From Craspedostauros australis (lineage: Eukaryota; Bacillariophyta; Bacillariophyceae; Mastogloiales; Achnanthaceae): a stretch of 64,000 bases of DNA. The translations under genes and the position numbers were made by a program. The stretch spans positions 558,001-622,000 of the forward strand of contig JAMXDE010000006.1 in the NCBI GenBank assembly GCA_026770025.1. Reading direction: 5' to 3'. The notes below the pieces were generated by a model, which worked only from the letters and a program-made list of their open reading frames with translations, was not told the origin of the DNA and did no database searches. Shown one piece after another: positions 33,808-46,300 of the stretch (position 1 is its first letter; every line of letters starts with the position of its first letter).

Positions 33808-35857
33808 CAGTGCAGTGGTTTGAAACGGCATGCACATCACAACACAGCATCGTGAGGATGTCGCATACATACATCCTTCCAGTCAAAATACATGGACTGC
33901 GCCAGCGTCAGGAGATGACTGAGGCCATCATTCTTCAGCGAAATTGAACAAACGCCAACTCTCCCTCAAAACAGAACTGGTTTCGATGCCGATGTCGATA
34001 TCGTACCCAACCAATCCTTTGTTCACCTGCATGGTGTCGATGCGGAACAAATTTTGAAGTGAACTTACCAGCAATCTCGAGATGGAAGGCAACGAACAGA
34101 GTTGGACCTCTGGGTTTCATTTTGTCGAGAGTCTGTGCAAGTGCTTCAATCTCTCATCCAACTCACAGCGTCGAACAAGAGTATTCAGGGTACCATACGT
34201 ATGCACTCCAGAAGAGAAGAAAAGAAGAGAATGAAACGAAAGCACAGCCTCCGCCAACAATAGCATACCATTCCATACCATCCTACACGAGGGTTCACGT
34301 ACGGACACCTGTACGGATACATGTGCTACGTTGCACATGTCCGTTCCTCCTGATTCCTGCTCATCATCAAATCAATACCCAATCTAATTATGCGTGCGGA
34401 ACACGATGCATAAAGTAGTGAAATGATGACGCTGATTGAGCATGGCCTTCTGAACGCTGTAGCCTCACTGCGATTGTTGCCATCTCTTGACTTCTTGGCT
34501 GGTGTGGTGGAATACGACTACTCGAACCGCAGTAATTGTGCGTGTCTGGACGGGATCGTCATTCACGCCGTTCGTGGTTTGAAATTCTTGGTTTGCGCGA
34601 CGGCCGTGCATTTTGGTATCTTTGACTCAATCGATCAAAGTCATCCCATCAACAGAAACAAACGTGACAAAAAATGACACCAACCCAACCAAGAAGCCCA
34701 AAACAAACGACCACAAATCAATCAGATGACCCATGCCAACCAACCAAGAAAAGTGAAACAAATCGGCACCACTGTACGTACACAGTCACATACAGAGAAC
34801 GCGATGCCCAAGTCACCCTTCTTGGTGGGATCGAACGTTGCCTTTCGCGTCCCAACGAATAGTTGTACAAGCGACGGCGAGCAGCTGCCGATGAATGTTC
34901 TTTCTGATGCTGTCGAACCAATCCACTTATGGCTTCCTCTCCTCCGCCTCTTCCGACGTATGTCTTTCACATGGATCCAGAGTGCATGGAATGAACACGA
35001 GAACGAGCGAACATGGATCATCTTGCCGCACATCAAGTTTGCCACGACGGATGCGCACACAATCGTACGCATGCACGAAGGCGGAGCATACACTCGAGCG
35101 ACATCTGAGTCACTGGTGGCGTGTTGCGATCAGTCTAAGGTCATCAACCATCGGCGTTCACGTGTCGCGAGGCTTAGATGTTGGAGACAGATCATGTCGA
35201 CCGCCAATGCCATGACGGAGAAAGACATGGCAACCCATCCGCCTACTGTCAAGGAACACCTCCGACTTCAACGGCGATAGCGACACTAAGAGCGATCCTC
35301 CCCGCATTCAGCACCAATGACAAGGAGAACTCGAGGTGCCACATCGCTCATGGCCGACACAATGGCGGCAGCACAGAATGATCCCGACAAAACAGCCTGG
35401 TCGTGCAGTTGGAACCATATCTTATCTGCTCTTCAGTACCATCATCTGTAGGATCCTGCTCATTCACACTTGGCGAGGCCATACTCCTGTGCCGCTGCTA
35501 CCATCTCTCTGACCGTTCGGAGCCATCTTTCTTCGCGGCGGTTTGTGCATTCGCATTTATCATGTGTCATATCCAAATTGCCGGACCGTATCGAACCGCG
35601 CTTGCCTTCTTGCTGTTCTTGACGGTACCGTGCGATGCACCAGCATTGGTCGCAACCTGTGTTCTGTGACAGCGTGGTAGCAGGGTTGCTGCGTGTATTA
35701 CCCGCAAAGGATGCTGTTGATTTCTCTTCATGGTATGTGTATCTGATCATAAATTTTGTGCACGCGCACTTCATACCAGCAAGCTCCAGCTCCATTGCAT
35801 TGCGTTCCACTCCTAACCCCAACCATCCACAGGCATCCACAAGCACACTTGCTGACC
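33808..35857. other. intergenic, no confident gene
   Basis: 2 kb. The minus-strand frame 34120-33935 contains a GTAAGT donor, and open sequence beyond a GCAG acceptor reads VNKGLVGYDIDIGIE. The phases do not agree, so no model is given. Plus-strand frames at 34423-34677 and 34726-35280 have no domain. The right part should hold the promoter of the CCCH gene. Confidence 0.4.
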
Positions 35858-38846
35858 ATGATGCCCGTCCAACCATCATCGCCCCACCGCCCCGTCGCTC
35901 TCTTTGCGAAGAGAGGCGGGCAGATCGAAGGCTCCACGAATGCAGCCCATGCTGCCCCTCTTGCACCTTCAACGGCAGAAGCAGCCGTTTTTCTGCCTCG
36001 CAAGGCACCAAGAAAGGCAAATGCGTTCGCCAAGGTCTTCAAACCGAAAGCCAAGCGAGTGCCCATCAGCATCGTCATCCCCGACGAGAACAACAGCAAC
36101 ATCGGGATGCCCAACCACCCACCAGCGATGTTGAGCGCGTCCGCAGAGAAGCGGGCAACCTTCGTGCCTGTCACTCCTCATGACGAGAACCTCGGCCTCA
36201 TGTGCCCCCAATCGGAGCCTCCGTGCTACCCGCATGCCATGATCACGCCGCCGCCGTTGCCCCATCCACACTCACATTCGCATTCGCATTCGAGTCTGCA
36301 TCTGTACTCGTCATCCTACGTCAAGCACAGCCTGGCGTCATCGCCATCCCAGTTCAGCGCCACGAGTCGGACCTCCGACATGACTGAGATCACAGGCTGC
36401 ACGGCATTCTCACCGTATATGATGTCGCCATCGGCGTCTGTCATGATGAGCCCTCAGGCACGCTCACCCCTTCCCGTGATGCCTGCGCAGCGACAGTACC
36501 ATCACAAGCAGAAGCCCAAGCAATGTCAACCGCACCAGAAGCCGCGGGGTAAGTCACCGAGCATGTCGTACTCCCAAGCGACGCGAAGATCCCCTCAGAC
36601 GAAACCCAACGCCCTTTCGTCGCCTTCACCCGCATCGACACGGCGATCAGCACCTTCGCCGTCCCCACATTCGGCATCCCGAACATCTCCAGGATCACCG
36701 TTCTCTCCTGCCAGCGTCGGAAGCTCTTCCGTCAACAACTTCGTCCAGCAGCAGCAACACCAAGATGACGCGGCCCGCAAGCAGAAGCTCAAGACGGAGC
36801 TCTGCGTGCATTTCGTCCGCAACAACCGATGTCCCTTTGGCGACAACTGCAACTACGCTCACGGCGAAGGAGAGCTCAAGATGAGAAAGCTGACGGAGCT
36901 GTCCAGAGCCGGGCTCATCGATGTGGAAACCTACCGAACCAAGCCATGCATGACATGGGTGGCGACCGGATCATGGTAAGTGCAAAGGAAAACGCAATCC
37001 AGAACCACCCACGTGGCATAGAGTATGGTACTCTGCGCGAGCATCCGCTTTGCCCTCTTCCCTCCAGCCTCTGCCCACTTCCATTGCGATCAATAGCTCC
37101 GTACTTCGGATCTACCATGTCGAAGCATTGCACGGAAGGCAGCTGAGCAGGCATTCATCTCGCTCTCACGGACACGTCACCCCGCGTTCGTAAACACCTA
37201 ACACGTTTCTGCTCTTCCCATTGGTCGCTGATATCTTTCTTGCCCTCTCGCGTCGACATGTGTGCCTGCCTGACTGACTGGTGGCTGTGACTTTGGTCTT
37301 CACCTCTCGCGATTGGATCCCACTGCTCCACCGTGATGCTCCCAGTCCATTTGGGAAACGGTGCACCAGCATCCACGATCCTCGCGTTGCGGGGCGCGTG
37401 CCATCGTGGCTGCCTCACACGGAGACCCAAGGCAACAACATCGGCACCGACATCAACGTTGATGGACTTCACCAGCGCCGTCTCGGCGAGGCTCTTCACA
37501 ACAACCCATTTGGAGATCAGTTCTCAATGGACCTCGACACGCTGACCGACCTGTACAAGATGGTGTGCAACACGGCGATCATCAAGCGCCGGCGCAACGC
37601 GGTCTCTGAAATGCACAAGATCTCCATCGCGCTTCAAATGCGCGGTGAACCTGGATGGATGTACAAGTTCCGCCCCAAGCATGTTATTGGTGACATGCCA
37701 TGTATGGTCCTCCAGAAGCGGGTGTTCCACCTCGCCAAGTCCGGTTCCGCAACCCCAATCTCCATGGGATCGTACGATTCCAAACGCTCAGACCATACTT
37801 TGGTGCGCGAGATCGCCTTCGGGCCTGATGCCGACCCATCAGTCCGCGGCGTGAGCCTGTGGTTCAACATCGCGGATTCCGAGGTATCAACCTGCGGCCC
37901 GCAACAAGCCAGACGCTTCCGTTGGAAACGCCTCCCCAAGGGATCAGACAATATGCGCAGAAGCCCCACCAAGGGGCTCATATTCGACAACCGCGAATAC
38001 TTCGTCATGGTGCGATCTCTTGACAAGACGGCGTTCGAATTCACCACCAAGATCCTCCAGCACCGCTTCGACACCTTCAAGGCTGAACGGCTGTCGGTCG
38101 CCAAGGACCGTTCGCAGGCTATCAGAGCTGCTAAGAAGCGCAGAGAAGAACTGGAAGTGGAGTTCGGTTCTCTTCAACAGTCTTGGAAGGCATGGGGGTG
38201 GCCGATGAACACCGGGCGTCAAACCGTCGACGATGATACCCCCGTCCCGTCGGTGCAAGATAAGTACATCCCGCTTATGGACGTCACCGATGATGGTAGC
38301 CAGAGTGACGCCAAGGAAGGGACCGAAGGTGATCCGGACGAAGCTGGTCAAAGCAGTGATCAGAGCATGTACGGCAAGGAAGGCCCCGCTGTGCTGGGCG
38401 CATACACATGCGCCATCTGGAACTCCTTCGTTGATACCCACAGCCATGGCCGTAAGAAGACGCTGCGGGTGGCTTCTTCGAAACGTGCCAGCCATTCTCG
38501 ATCGTACGCTGCTGCTGCCAAAACCAAGCCCAATGAGCTGGACCTCTTCGACGATGCCGCGATGCCGCACACTGAGAACAAGCGTCGGCTCTCCATCTTC
38601 CGCCAGCTCAGCCAAGGAATTTCGGTGAGCTCGAAGACAAACCGTCCCATCGATGGTCTTGACCAGCCGACACGTGCTGTCGCGGTCAACCCGATCGTCG
38701 AACAACGAAGTGAGAGATGTTGGAATGCGTTGCTGGCGCCGCTAGCTAAGGAGGACGAGGCTTTTGCCAAGACCGAGTGGGATCTGGTCCGCGCGCATTT
38801 CCAGAAGTCGAAGTCCAACAAGGTCCTCGCCATCCTCCAGCAGTAG
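35858..38846 (+). CDS. tandem CCCH zinc-finger RNA-binding protein (TIS11/tristetraprolin-like), one intron
   Basis: Exon 1 is 35858-36975 and exon 2 is 37346-38846. The intron starts GTAAGT and ends CCCAG, giving 872 residues. Residues 1-305 are Ser/Pro/His-rich and disordered. The first CX8CX5CX3H finger is KTELCVHFVRNNRCPFGDNC...H. The second is TKPCMTWVATGSCPFGKRC...H, and its second Cys codon exists only after splicing (TG + T). The spacing between fingers is 28 residues, longer than the 18 of animal tristetraprolin. Downstream, WLPHTETQGNNIGTDINVD and GDQFSMDLDTLTDLYKMV begin a ~300-residue region of unknown fold, followed by acidic and Lys-rich tails. It probably binds U-rich mRNA elements and regulates stability or translation. 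The downstream domain resembles diatom homologues as I remember them (recollection, not checked). Start taken at the first real ATG in frame. Confidence 0.93.
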
Positions 38847-39094
38847 GCACGTCGTTTGTTTCGCAACAGCTCCAAGGGGGATTCTTGGAACGGCCACTTC
38901 TCAAGTTGCATCCGGTTGGGGTCGGAGGTTCTGGGAGCCGCGCGTGTATGGTGCATACAGACAGTGCCTGGGGCTCTAGAGAGAGAGACGTAGATACGAG
39001 TAGGAATGCACCGTGCAATGGAAGGAGAAGAAGGCGACGGCCTGTTGATGGTCCAGGATCGCCGTTGGCAGTGCGGATCGACCTTGATCAATGC
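38847..39094. other. spacer between CCCH gene and transposon terminal region
   Basis: About 250 bp of GC-rich sequence with no feature beyond the probable 3' untranslated region of the CCCH gene. Confidence 0.5.
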
Positions 39095-39385
39095 ATATCC
39101 ATAATGACGTTTTTCTTGCGTCCGGACGCATTCTCTACGTAGCTTGCGTCCGGACGCAAATTGGGCCAATTTGCGTGGGGACGCAAATGCAAGCTCGCCG
39201 AAAATACCACTTGTACTACTTAAGACCCGCCTGAGCGAAAATAGTACACCTTTCTCGGGAACGTCGTTTCTGTGTTGAAAAAAACTGCGTGCATCTCTTC
39301 TCCTACATCAAATACATCATATGGCAAGAACTAGAATTGTTCCGTCCAATCATTTTAAAGTTATAGAGGGTTGAAAGTCATGTCA
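39095..39385 (+). mobile_element. left terminal region of a putative large DNA transposon
   Basis: It starts near ATATCCATAATGA. It then carries three copies of a 16-bp palindromic motif TTGCGTCCGGACGCAA (39116 with one changed end base, 39144, and 39171 as TTGCGTGGGGACGCAA). Next come ACTTAAGACCCGCCTGAGCG through CGGGAA (39218-39260), a CTAGAATTGTT block and AAGTTATAGAGGGTTGA. All these blocks recur in inverted orientation, in the same order, at 61159-61047 and 52178-52012. The copies may be terminal inverted repeats of one element or two separate insertions of one family. Confidence 0.55.
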
Positions 39386-39864
39386 AATCTACGTATTAGG
39401 TGAATAACGCACAGACGCCACAGAGCTCATTGACGTTTCAATTTAGTCGCAGTGGTCATTCGTCCCAAAACGTTCCTTTTTCTTCCATCGTTTGGGCCTT
39501 GCTCGCGATTCTTGAATTTCCGGAGAGTGACTCTACCTTGTGCTCGCACAGAATCGTTGGCGTGAACACAAAACTCTTGTTGCGCGGCGAGTGATGTGAT
39601 GTATTGTGATGCAGTGCGATGTGCCATGGGCCGTCAACCAGGATGGTAGGCATGGTCCTTGTTCCTCTTCCTCCTGTCTGTTATGTCAGCGTGGTAGCAA
39701 GGGGGATGGACAGGCTGCAATGCACGAGACGCATACGATGCAAGTTGTGCAGCGCTGAAATAGATGGTGCGAATTGCTGGTCCCAAGATGGAAATGGACT
39801 GCACCCTCGCCACAGTCCTGTACGCAGTGGCAACCCCAACCCACACATCTAATCCAGGTCTTGA

Positions 39865-40085
39865 CCCTCTGGCCCCCTAATCCCATCCCTAACCCTGACA
39901 TCGAGTAACTTCCTGGCTCTGTGTGAGTATTGTCAGCCGCACGCAGTTGCCTCCCTCGTCTCTCCCAAGTTGCCGAAACCCCAGCCGGAACCCCAACCCT
40001 AACTCTAGCCCTGAACAACTGCTTCCCTCCTCCCTAACCCAAACCCAAGCCAGAACCCCAGCCCTAACTCTAACCCTGAGCAACC
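39865..40085 (+). repeat. degenerate telomere-like (CCCTAA)n and duplicated block
   Basis: Repeated CCCTAACCC, CCCTAACTCT and CCCAACCCTAAC motifs are mixed with diverged variants. A ~110-bp block (from CCCTAACCCTGA through a stretch containing CAGTTRCCTCC) occurs twice. TTAGGG-type telomeres are usual in diatoms, so this may be an interstitial telomere-like tract. Confidence 0.7.
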
Positions 40086-40861
40086 TCATGACTCTGTCTG
40101 AACAACGTCATCTGCACACAGTTACCTCCTCCGTCGCTCTGGTGTTGTCCTTGTCGCGAACTCTTGCTTTTCTCCCACTTTTTTGCTTCCCGCACTGTTT
40201 CGATCCATTTCAACGGCCGCCGTTCCAGCGTTTTTTACTCGATTTCACGATTTTTACAGTTTGTTTCGTCGGAGGTATCCTGCAGAACGTCCTTTGAACT
40301 ATTTGGCGCCAATGAAACGCAATCAATATTGTCGATTATGACCCTGGTAGCCGGACAGACGTCATATCTGCTGAGTAAAACCTGGCGCCTTGGCTCGAAG
40401 GCTTCGTTGAGAATCTCAACGCACGAGCCATCCAAAGAGACAGACTTGGACAAACAAAGACAAGAAACAAGTCAACACAAGAGACGAAAGGGGCCCTGTG
40501 TTGACTGGTGGGAAACATCGCGTCGCGTGGCTTCGCATCATCCGTTGCCATTTCCATTTCCATCGGCATCCCTTGGCAACCGCACGTACCATACTCGCTC
40601 GCCATCATCTTTTTTCAATCAAGAGCATCATGCACAAGCACGTTCATCTTCTGAAGTGCTTCATCCCACGCCCAACTGCCATCTCTCATTGCTTCGATCA
40701 ATTGACCGATCGCCGTTCGTGTTCAGTTGGTGGGTTGTACCGTTACGGTCACTCATTCCTGCTTGTGCGACCGTGACAATTCCAACGCATCACAACGCAT
40801 CACAACGCATCACACCACAACACACCACAACACACCACCACCCACCACAACGCAAAGAGAA

Positions 40862-42588
40862 ATGAACATGGCAGACGATCCCTCCATCTCATTGGAGGAT
40901 GAGGATAACAAATCCTCCATGAGCTTCGACTCCAAGGCCAACGAGATGTGCCTCAACACGCTCGGCGGTCCCACCAAGCCCAAGATCAGATCCTGCAAGC
41001 TTCTCAATGTCCCCAAGACAAGACCAGATCCTGCTGCAAAATGAGGGACATCCTCCTGGCCGCAGCGGATTCTGATCCTTCGTCTCTCACAAAGGCGGGA
41101 TGTTCCAGGACGATCCGCGACTGGGTGAGAGGCACGGATATGGCACCAGCGCCTGTGGTCTTCAAAGGTGAAAAATCCGACATCGCGGTCTCCGCCTACG
41201 TTGACGATCAGAGGGTGCGCGGCAGGGGCATTTACGAAATCCGCACGAGAGCCATCACCCACCAGACCACCGAATTCTGGATATGGAAGGTCAAGTACGA
41301 GCACATGCTGCCGCCCAGACATCAAACCCGAATCGAGACCGGAGATCCGCCGGATTTCAAACCCTGGCTTGCGCCAAAAGATTCGGATACCGATTTCGTT
41401 GGCACGTTCTCAGGGTCGCATTGCGATCCGACTGGTCATCTGAGGGGGCCAAGACATTCATGGCCAGATCCATATCTACGTCAACGCCACAAATTCGTCA
41501 ATTGGATCAGCATCGGATATACCACACCCTCTTCGAACCTTCCAACAACCTCCCCCGCAAAAACCACACAATCACGAAGAACGATCTCATCCTCCTTCAC
41601 ATTGATCATGCCAGATCGAAACTGGATTCTACCAATCAGAAGGGACCAACAGCTGTGTTTGCTGGAGTCGAGAGGGGCCCCAATCGCCTGCGCCAGCGTC
41701 CGATCCGCGGATCCCAACAAGGCCATCGATTCTGGGCCACACTGCCAGCTACACAGGCCCACCATGCTGTGGCTCGGCGATGCGTCCGTGTTTGATGGCG
41801 AAGACATGGAGATCATGAAGCATGTTGATCCAGAGGTCCACCTTGGCAGCAAGCTGCAATTGCTACCGAGTCATTTCGATTCGAAAGGTTTGGACGTCAT
41901 GCAACGCATCGCAGAAAGCAAGGACGGCACTGATGCTCTGCACATCATCATGTCGAAGAGGCGTCCCCACGAACAAGCGGACCCACCTTGCTCTACGCCT
42001 ATGATGCCTTTGAGGTCGTGTCGGTCCGCATTACAACCTGCAACAGGTCTGGCATGGTTGGAATGTGGCGGCGTCTGCGCGGAAACCAACGTGCTTGGTG
42101 ATGAAGAATTTGGTCCCAGCTGGCATCAGGTGAGTGCCAATTATTGTCGATGTTGTTGCTGCTGTGTATGCTTGTGTTGTTCACTCGCGCATTTGCACCT
42201 GGCATGTGCGCGGCGCAGAGCAGACAAAAAAATCAGGAATGGAAAGCGTGCACAAAACAGGCGCATTGAAGGAGTATGACTTTCCAAGCTTGTGGGAGCA
42301 CTTGTCATTGACTCTTTCATTCCATTCCATTTGTGTCCCCACTTCACTTCATGTCATACTCACAATCGAATCATTGTCTCATTGGTATGGCATGGTATGA
42401 TACTCACTGCACCCATTCTGTGGTACTATAAGCACACACTCTCATCCCGAATGATGGACTCCACTCCAACCATCCGTCTGAATTGCTGCAATATCGTCTT
42501 GCTGGAGGCCGCGGTGCACGAAAAGCGCACCAAACCACACGAAGACTTCATCGCAGTTGCTGAGGATTTGATTTGGTCGAAAAAATGA
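40862..42588 (+). pseudogene. probable damaged gene of unknown function
   Basis: A frame from ATG 40862 (MNMADDPSISLEDEDNK) stops at 41044. The frame from ATG 41041 (MRDILLAAADSDPSS) then runs to 42129, where CAG|GTGAGT looks like a donor. A frame-compatible acceptor at 42507 (CTGGAG) adds AAVHEKRTKPHEDFIAVAED and stops at 42588. Inside 41440-41700, two other frames read more protein-like (for example DLILLHIDHARSKLD). This suggests compensating frameshifts and so a decayed or mis-assembled gene. No family recognised. It lies between the putative terminal regions and could be an accessory gene of the large element. A further open frame ending in SADEYWTGFGLMHAVF lies at 42896-43114. Confidence 0.4.
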
Positions 42589-43392
42589 AAAGCCAAAACA
42601 TTGGCCATCCGCGGCGGATCCGGCGGAGGATTGTTGGTGCGAATGATTTTGTGATGCTCCTGGACTGTTCAGCGCGGTGCGTTGGGCAGTCGACCCATGT
42701 CATCAAGCGGTCAAAGATCTGCATTCGGACGATGCACCGATATGCGCGACGAATTTGGATCCGGACGCGTCCGATTGGAGGTGTTCATGAAGTAGATCTC
42801 GCCGTACCACAGCATCAAATAGGATCCAAATTTTCTACCAATCCTATTCACTGCCGCACGAACGATGATCGGATAACCCAGCGCATGCACGCAAGATGGT
42901 GAAGAAGCTGTGGAGCCTGGTTCAGGGAAAGCGATGGCTGACATGCTACGATGAGAATGCGGAGGGCAGGAACGGTCTGCCTGCAACGCCGAAGCAGGAC
43001 GCCTTCATGACTGCGCTGGCGTACGATTTCATGTTCAAGAAGTTGTCGAAGGATGCCAAAAAGTCAGCTGACGAGTATTGGACTGGATTTGGATTGATGC
43101 ACGCAGTGTTCTAATCGTGTATCATACCATACATAGCAAGCACATGTGCGAATTGAGTAGATGCACGGCGATGGTGGTTCCATTGTGCATGTCAAGATCA
43201 TAGCAACCGATAACATCAGAGCCACTCTATACATACCAACAACAGCTTCCTCTCGTAATCCCTGTGGACACGCAGTTACTGCAGTTGATATCGCTATGCT
43301 GCAACTTGATAGTATCAATGTGACACAGAGTATAGTATCGTAGAATAGAATGCAATATACTAATGTTGGCATACTTGCGGCGGTCGTCAGGA

Positions 43393-46300
43393 TCAATCAT
43401 CGGAAGGTAGCAGGTTGCCATCAATCACATCAGCGTCCTGCCCGTCGTATGGGCGATCATCCAGAACCTGCTCTTCGTGCGCTTCTTCGCTTTGAGTGTT
43501 CTCCTTGGATGCCATGATCCGCAGTTCATGCATCTCGTTCAGGCACTCTTCGCACTCCTCGTCATCCAAGTAGCCATTGTTCTCGAGGTATCTCTCCGCT
43601 CGACCGTCAGGAGCTGCCAGGAAGCATTTCAGGTACGTGATGTCCACCTTGATCCTCTGCTCCCAATCAAGCAAGAAAGGCCCGGCCATCAGCTCTTCGT
43701 GAAGCACATGAGCGCTCCTCCTCGTGTCCGGGTTCCTGCAAGCAATCGCAGCATCGCACACAATCTGCGCCACTTGTTTCGACATGGACGGTACCTTGGT
43801 TGCCGGAGGTGCTGATGGATCCTTCTTTCGTGAGGTGGCTTTGTCTGGATGGCAGATCGCCCATCCCTGCCTGATGGATTGAGGGAAGTCCACTGTGGCA
43901 TTTCGTTCACAATTTGCCGTTTCTGCTGCTGCTGTTGCTGGTTCCAGAACACGCGAAGTGAGAACGCGTTTGAGCACTTCCGTCTTGGTGGTGCTCTTGT
44001 TTGTTGTTGTTGCGTGTCGTCGCTCAGTCGGTTGTGAGCCGCGGATATTCTGTGGATCCATCACGAATGCTGGTGAGACCTCGGTGATGTCCTCATCATT
44101 GCAAGTGACATCGAGATGGAGAATGTCGAACTTGTCGATCTTGCCCTGCGTGATAGTCTCTGGATGCGTCAAGCCCGATGATGCTGTGACCTGGATTTTG
44201 TCATCAATCAGATCAATTTGATGGGTGGCGCGAACGGAAACTCGGTTGGTCGCGAATGCTTTTTCCTTTCCGTCCACACCACAGATGATGGCATGTCCCA
44301 ATCTGCTCAGATCCAACAGAAGCGTCGTTGTCCCCTTGATGTTGGCAGCTTTCAGCACTGTGAAAATATCGCCTTCGGTGGCAATCTTTGCGTCCCTGGC
44401 ACTGTCCACATACAACCTGAGTTGACGCGAGACAAAACCGAAGTGTCCGTCCAAAGCACTCTTACCAGCTTGTGCCTCAGTGTACAGCCATTGGATGATT
44501 TGGAGTCGTGGTTTGGGAGGGCGGGTTCCGGTGTCTTGCTGTGCTTTTGCCTTCGTGGATGATGCAGCCTTCGCGTCATGATAAGATGACTGTTCTGTGT
44601 TGATTTTGGGGGGAGGTGGATACTTAGCCTTGTCCTTGTGCTTGCCTTTGTTCTTGGCCGTTGTCTTCCGCTTCTTCTTCTTCTCTGGCATTGTGTATTC
44701 AACTTCAACCTCTCCCTGGTTTAGTCCATGCATGTACCTCATCAGTGCCGGACTCGCGAAACAACTGGCATTATCACTTTGGAATACGACCTCTTTGACC
44801 CCCTTGTGAAGCTTCGGAAGCACGGTAGCATGAAGAATCTTGATCGCACCAGCAACTTGGACATGATCCTGCTTGTTCCGCCCCTTCATCACCATGTCAA
44901 TGAATCGGTACTCGAACTTACCGTTCTTGTATTGGATTGTCATGACACCTAGGAGAGACATTCCATTTTTTCCGAAGAACGCTTTCTGAGCTTCCTGATT
45001 CTCCGTTGGGAGGATGCGTTGCTTGTGATCAAGCACGGCAATGATGCGATCTGGATGATCCTTGAGGCGCTCCTTTTCCTCCTTGATCTTCTGCGCTTGC
45101 ACCTTTCGTCTCACTTGGTGGGCCATGTACTGGCGCAGTGCGTCATCACACAGGTTAATTGCTGCAGCCATGCGATCCAATTCGAACGTGTTGCCGGTGA
45201 TGCTGTTGGTGGCAGTTTTCATGAAGTTGCGAACACGAATCGGGAAGAACGTCATGACATCTGCACATTGCTTGCATGCTTGGTTCACAAACGAGAGGGA
45301 GTCATTTGTCAGAGCGAACTCCGCGGAATGTAGATTGTCCGCGGTTGACTTCACCTGGATGTGTTTGTTTGCGTATTCCCATTTTGCAAATGAAAGAACA
45401 GAATCACTGTCTGTGATGATGGCCTGTGCCTCATCGAGAAGTTCAGACACGAGCTCTTTGTCTTGATGTTCCTTGTTCTGAGTCCAAAGCAGTTCCATGA
45501 CTCTCTTGATCATGCTTTGGAAGTGCATGAATACAGTCAGAGTGTCTGTGTAGAAGGAGGACAGGCCAGTTTGACACTTGCCACGTCGCGTGAGCAATGT
45601 CAGGATACTCCTGAAGGCAGGCATACCAACTGGGTCATCTGTTGTGTTCTTGTACTTGGCAAAGAGCTGCTCTTCTGATATTGATCCGCGAATGAAGATA
45701 GGCAGGTCTGGGAACAGAACACCAGCCAACTTGACGCTCCTTGTGATGCCTGGCCGGTACTGGAACATGGAAGTGAGAAACGAGACTACACCCTGGAGAC
45801 TAGATTCCTTGACACGGTACTTGTAGTCTGCGTGTGGAAACTTGCCGCCAGAGAGGATCATGCCACCAACATGTGACAATCGCCTGTGTCCTGTACGAGA
45901 CATGGATCGGCGTCCAAGCTTGATCTTTGCCTTGTCTCCTTTCGACAAGCTACTGTAGTGCGCGGCCAGGATTCGGGTGCAGCGCCTGGAGTCACAGGTC
46001 ATTGCCAAAACCGCACGAGCAGTCAGCGATAGGTCTTGATTCCCCCAGAAGGCTAAATGACAGAGAGTCTGCTCCAGCAACACAGGAGGGAGCTGTTTGC
46101 GATGTCGCACGAAGGTCATGGCTTCTGAAAGCTGTTCGGGGGGTTCTCTGCCAGGAAACATGTGCTGGGTTGACCCACCACAAACTCCATCCCAGACTCG
46201 GTTGATGAGACTCCAACGACCAGTCGCTGTCTTTCGTGGGAGACGTTCAAATCCATCCACATGGAACCGTGAGAGGGGTTTGATGCTAATGCCAGCTGCT

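Noticed and set aside
33935..34120. Small minus-strand gene with a GTAAGT donor (34068) and open sequence after a GCAG acceptor
   Set aside because: The attractive downstream frame VNKGLVGYDID is out of phase with the upstream MKPRGPTLF frame, so no consistent model can be built.
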